NCBI GenBank assembly: GCA_910578645.1
Contig: CAJTQI010000019.1
Coordinates: 1 to 13,053, forward strand
Reading direction: 5' to 3'
DNA length: 13,053 nt
From: an uncultured Lachnospiraceae bacterium
GTDB taxonomy: Bacteria > Bacillota > Clostridia > Lachnospirales > Lachnospiraceae
Part shown: positions 12,861-13,053 of the stretch, piece by piece
How the letters are laid out: each line of letters starts with the position of its first letter
Numbering within the stretch: the stretch's first letter is position 1
Translations under genes and position numbers: made by a program
Notes under the pieces: generated by a model
What the model saw: only the letters and a program-made list of their open reading frames with translations
Told to the model about the DNA's origin: nothing
Database searches by the model: none

Positions 12861-12877
12861 CGCTCACCGCCTTAACT

Positions 12878-13053
12878 TCAATACCAGATTTCAGTATTCC
12901 CTCGTATGCACTTCCACACAAAAATGGAAGCAGGCAGCTCTTGGCGTGTCCGCATAGCGGCTCCGCACATCCCACACGTCCCGTATGTATTTGCATATTC
13001 AATTATCAAGGTACACTCGCCAACCTGCGTTGACGGGCAGAAAACCCTCTGCC
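12878..13053 (-). CDS. Possible C-terminal end of a Cys-rich protein entering from the right
   Basis: One minus-strand frame is open from the window edge to a TGA at 12880-12878 (58 residues). It contains FCPST, GECTLIIEYANTYGTCGMCG and FVWKCIRG, so several cysteines are spaced as in a zinc ribbon. No start is visible because the gene would begin outside the window. The support is the open frame, the Cys pattern, and the tight spacing to the next small frame. Confidence 0.28.
   Translation of the reverse strand, partial: QRVFCPSTQVGECTLIIEYANTYGTCGMCGAAMRTRQELPASIFVWKCIRGNTEIWY

Overview
The window looks like genomic DNA from a low-to-mid GC Gram-positive anaerobe of the Clostridia, probably Lachnospiraceae. 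The evidence is AGGAGG-type ribosome binding sites, GTG/TTG starts, and gene families typical of integrative elements in gut Firmicutes (TnpX-like large serine recombinase, TnpW, TnpV, Tn916-type integrase). I read it as a short strip of host chromosome (about 7751 to 10640) between two mobile elements, each of which appears to interrupt a host gene.

Left element (1 to about 7750). The leftward operon is tnpW, a large serine recombinase, a ParM-like actin ATPase, and a ParR-like ribbon-helix-helix protein. It is followed by a four-hairpin repeat array (572-697), about 500 bases of strongly structured leader, and the first 13 codons of a gene running off the left edge, possibly the relaxase. 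Diverging rightward from 4783 are three closely spaced genes: a sigma-70-region-4-like protein, an unrecognised protein with a C-terminal zinc finger, and a small protein resembling a domain of phage/ICE polyvalent proteins. Next come a consensus leftward promoter with an operator-like palindrome, a short GC-rich hairpin, a perfect 28-bp inverted repeat, and tnpV. The element seems to end at about 7750, inside an aldo/keto reductase gene, at a GA dinucleotide as known for TnpX-type recombination.

Host strip. A LysR regulator (rightward from a TTG start at 9265) faces a leftward operon: a decayed aldo/keto reductase remnant with a frameshift, an intact maltose/galactoside-type O-acetyltransferase, and a lipoprotein-aldo/keto reductase fusion cut off just after its catalytic Asp/Tyr. 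A T-N11-A dyad lies between the divergent units. Right of lysR is the last 54 codons or so of hemZ, cut at its upstream side.

Right element (about 10640 to the window end). It begins with paired direct repeats that look like integrase arm-binding sites. A Tn916-type tyrosine recombinase follows, then a 56-aa ribbon-helix-helix protein expressed from a consensus TTGACA-17-TATAAT promoter carrying two CGTAATACG palindromes, a 64-aa Xis-like (DUF6462-like) protein, and two possible tiny Cys-rich ORFs at the right edge. The ribbon-helix-helix protein probably represses its own promoter and thereby int.

The most interesting leads are the partition-like operon (ParM, ParR, hairpin array) transcribed together with a serine recombinase, the three-gene cassette with an antisense-facing regulated promoter at its end, and the two element/host junctions. 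Family names come from recognising protein sequence without database searches; promoters, hairpins, repeats and overlaps were read directly.
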